A DNA stretch of 64,000 bases from Auanema rhodensis (Eukaryota > Nematoda > Chromadorea > Rhabditida > Rhabditidae): positions 13,278,131 to 13,342,130 of the forward strand of contig OZ059894.1 of NCBI GenBank assembly GCA_964057225.1, given 5' to 3'. Of this stretch, positions 61,591 through 64,000 are shown one piece after another. How positions within the stretch are numbered: the stretch's first letter is position 1; every line of letters begins with the position of its first letter. A model generated the notes under the pieces. It ran no database searches. It was not told the DNA's origin and saw nothing but the letters and a program-made list of their open reading frames with translations. The position numbers and the translations under genes are program-made.

Positions 61591-64000
61591 TCATTTCTTT
61601 CCCCAAATCCAACCTTTCATCATGCCAGATATTCCGCCTTCTTTGTCTTGATCGTCAGACTGCAAAATTCATATTTTTGATAAAAACTAAAGATTAAATA
61701 TGTTTCACCTTTTTAGAAATTGCTGGTTTAGCATTTTCCGAATACTTCGCTAGCTTATTGTGGAGATCAGGCATCTAAGTAAAATTGATTTATCAATTAT
61801 CGAGCCAATACATGACTACCTTCACATGATTCAAAGCTAAATCGAAGAATAATGGTTTGTTAGCCATCGGAATAAATGATGGCGGTAGTTGGGCAATCGG
61901 AACATCTTGTCTTTTCTCCAGGGTCCATGTATTCCACTGATTAATATTATTCACCAAACACTAGAGTATGTAAAAATGAAAGCATTATATTTTACTTTAG
62001 TACCAAATTGACGGTTTTTTCATCCAATGATGCTGTATTTGAAGCCTCAAAAAGTCGTTTGGATCTGGCTGCCATTTTTTCTACTTCAACTTTTTGTTTC
62101 AGGTGATCTAATTCCAACTGAAGCGATTTTTTATAAAATAGGAAATGAATTGTAGTTACCGTAGTCACGGATTCATCAAGATACTTGTTCTCTTTTATTT
62201 GTTGTAAAAGACTATTAGCGGTCTGAACTCTTCGACATGATTGCTCATATAAGGATATAGCTTCGAAATATTTTCCAAGATTGGCATAAGATGCAGCCAT
62301 ATAGAAGCATCTAAAAGACTGATAACATTTGCATCATAAAAAATATACCTGAATGCTTTATAATACTCGATCCTGGCTTCGTAAGCACTAATCAACAATT
62401 TATCAAGAACAGCACCATTCAAATCAATGCACTGAAAATAGAAATGCAAATTTTTTTAAAGAATATTCTTAGTACTTCCTTGCATAATTCAATCACAGAG
62501 TCATACAATCTCAGAAGGTCTTGAGGTTTGTATTTTCTATCAATTCTAAAGCAATAACTAGAAAAAAATACATTTAGAATATTACTTAGTATTCTCAATA
62601 ATATTCAAATAGCGAGCAATAGTACCGCTGATCTTCAAATATTCCAGATATGTTCGGAGAGTTTGAAGAGACTGTGAACAATGAAAAAAATATAGCAATA
62701 TGTCATACGTATATTTCTTACAGTAGTATCAGCATTTTCAGAAGCTTTTCTTTTCATCGTTTCTCCCATTTTTTCAATTGCATCACGAGTGTCAGCTAGT
62801 TGTTTTTCATAAATGGCCATCTGAAGAAATCAGTAATCAGACCCTGTTGATATCGTCTTACTTTTTCTTTAACAGAAGCGCACTCTTTAATATCTTGACC
62901 GGTTTGATTCCAACTCTGAATTAGTTGGCAAAGTTTCTCTTCTTCAACTGTAATTTTTTCCCCAGCCCATTCCACAACAACAACTTCGTCCTTTGCTGCT
63001 TTTGATCTTACTTCAGCAATCAACTTCTATATAAATGGAAACCGAATTCCAATAACATCAAAAAAAACAAACATCAACACTATCTCCACCACCGATTTGA
63101 AGACGAAGAGCCATTAATTCACTCATAGAAGCAGGCGAAGGAGCTTCAGCACTATTGAATTCACATAATCTTAGTTGAGGTTGAATTTCTCGGCATCTGA
63201 AGCTACGATAAGACAAACATTAATAAAAACTCGAATACCTAGATTTGTAAATAGTTACCATGGTTGTGTTATGAGTAGCTTCAGCTAACCCTTCATAAAC
63301 AGTACGAGCAGTCTGGCATATAGCAATGTGAATGAAACAGACTATAATTATTAATACCTTCAATGCCTCTCCTGCATCTCTCCAAAGTTTCAACTCAAAC
63401 GAGCAAATTCCTAATAACCATGCTGCGTACGCTTGGGCTTCTAATTTAGTAGTAGCATCACACTATTTATAGGTAACACTAATTAAGAAACGGAAAAAAA
63501 TTTTTACCTTCTCGCTTCCACGAACCATTGCTTCCAAATGTTTCGCATGCAAGACAGCTCTTGATATACGCTAATTATTGAAACCGCAAAAGAAGATATT
63601 ACCTCTTAAGATTCATTCGCATGCTAAATTTCTTTCTCATCTTTCTCTCTGGGTTATCTTCAATAGCAATTTTTTCAGCCATTGCTTTTGACCAAGAACG
63701 TTCACATTCAAATATTCCCAACTGAAGAAAGCTAAAAACAATAACATTAAAGCGAAACCATGAGAATTATATACCCTTCATGAGTAAAAGTCTCTTCTGT
63801 TAACCATTTTTTCACAAACTTTGCTTTATGTCGTCTGACACATTTATGAGTGTTGGTGAACTTCAGAACGCGCCGCTGTCTCTTCAGCTTTGAAGCACAA
63901 TACTTTCTATATAAAAAATACAAAACGATAAAAAAATTGAACTACCTGTAACGTTCATAGTCCGCATGACGAAGACCATGCCTTTGTTGAGCATCTTTAA
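61591..64000 (-). CDS. SRP68: Signal recognition particle subunit SRP68 (5' end beyond window)
   Basis: A component of the cytosolic SRP that binds 7SL RNA and partners SRP72 in targeting nascent proteins to the ER. The first visible exon encodes RHGLRHADYERYR, followed by KYCASKLKRQRRVLKF and KWLTEETFTHEG, the conserved RNA-binding N-terminal block of SRP68. Later exons have EAQAYAAWLLGICSFE and LCEFNSAEAPSPASMSEL, then TPR-like helices (AASYANLGKYFEAISLYEQS). The end is KPLFFDLALNHVK and a Gly/Trp-rich tail (GGISGMMKGWIWGKK) before the TGA at 61591-61593. Exons are short (often 80-200 nt) with about 40-60 nt GT-AG introns. No lesion was seen in the exons I checked. A few N-terminal residues lie outside the window. 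Confidence 0.88.

Overview
The window reads as metazoan nuclear DNA, most likely from a nematode. It is AT-rich, and its genes are split by very short spliceosomal introns of about 42-50 nt. Only the last 5.6 kb (58400-64000) looks like ordinary host sequence. It holds two minus-strand, multi-exon genes about 160 bp apart: an RPS6KC1-like protein with PX, MIT and pseudokinase domains, and SRP68, whose 5' end runs off the window. The nematode guess rests on intron size, tight gene spacing and a BEL element with a phlebovirus-Gc-like envelope. It is an inference and not a firm call.

Nearly everything from 1 to about 57870 is a nest of mobile elements of four classes. (i) A Gypsy-type LTR element is present as a broken copy (1-3159), a 3' end (14972-15610) and a long copy (23655-32108, minus). 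It is unusual in that a signal peptide, ectodomain, basic cleavage site and transmembrane segment lie BETWEEN gag and protease/RT. (ii) A BEL/Pao element is present as a 3' end (3159-4237) and as a long minus-strand copy (35942-47665) with ATTTT target duplications. The long copy has a class-II-fusion-protein-like envelope, an extra C-terminal domain and a tandem, shared-LTR structure. Older scrambled BEL pieces fill 5541-14550. (iii) A LINE reverse transcriptase remnant is present twice. (iv) Several Maverick/Polinton elements are present, A (15611-35211), B (35212-35818), C (35819-57303) and D (57304-57869), with one more fragment at about 4377-5575.

The Mavericks give the clearest gene set. 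In element A, inward from the left TIR, the order is: a three-exon Cys-rich gene; a minus-strand block with overlapping ends (ATPase fragment, 102-aa ORF, 238-aa ORF, chromodomain integrase); a probable penton/minor capsid gene; a zinc-finger protein; an adenain-like protease; a pVI/pX-like small basic protein; and the major capsid protein, which the Gypsy element interrupts. Element C lacks the integrase-to-zinc-finger block but keeps protease, small basic protein, capsid (frameshifted) and a nine-exon protein-primed-type DNA polymerase B (broken). Together these are the replication, packaging and virion modules of a virus-like transposon. No single copy here is intact.

The nesting order is partly readable. 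BEL inserted into the left TIR of Maverick C. A Gypsy copy sits in the capsid gene of A, but its two flanks do not match. A 3,699-bp near-perfect tandem duplication lies at 7431-14828. Several joins (Gypsy flanks, Maverick TIRs without matching target duplications) could be real rearrangements or repeat-driven assembly joins. The sequence alone cannot decide.
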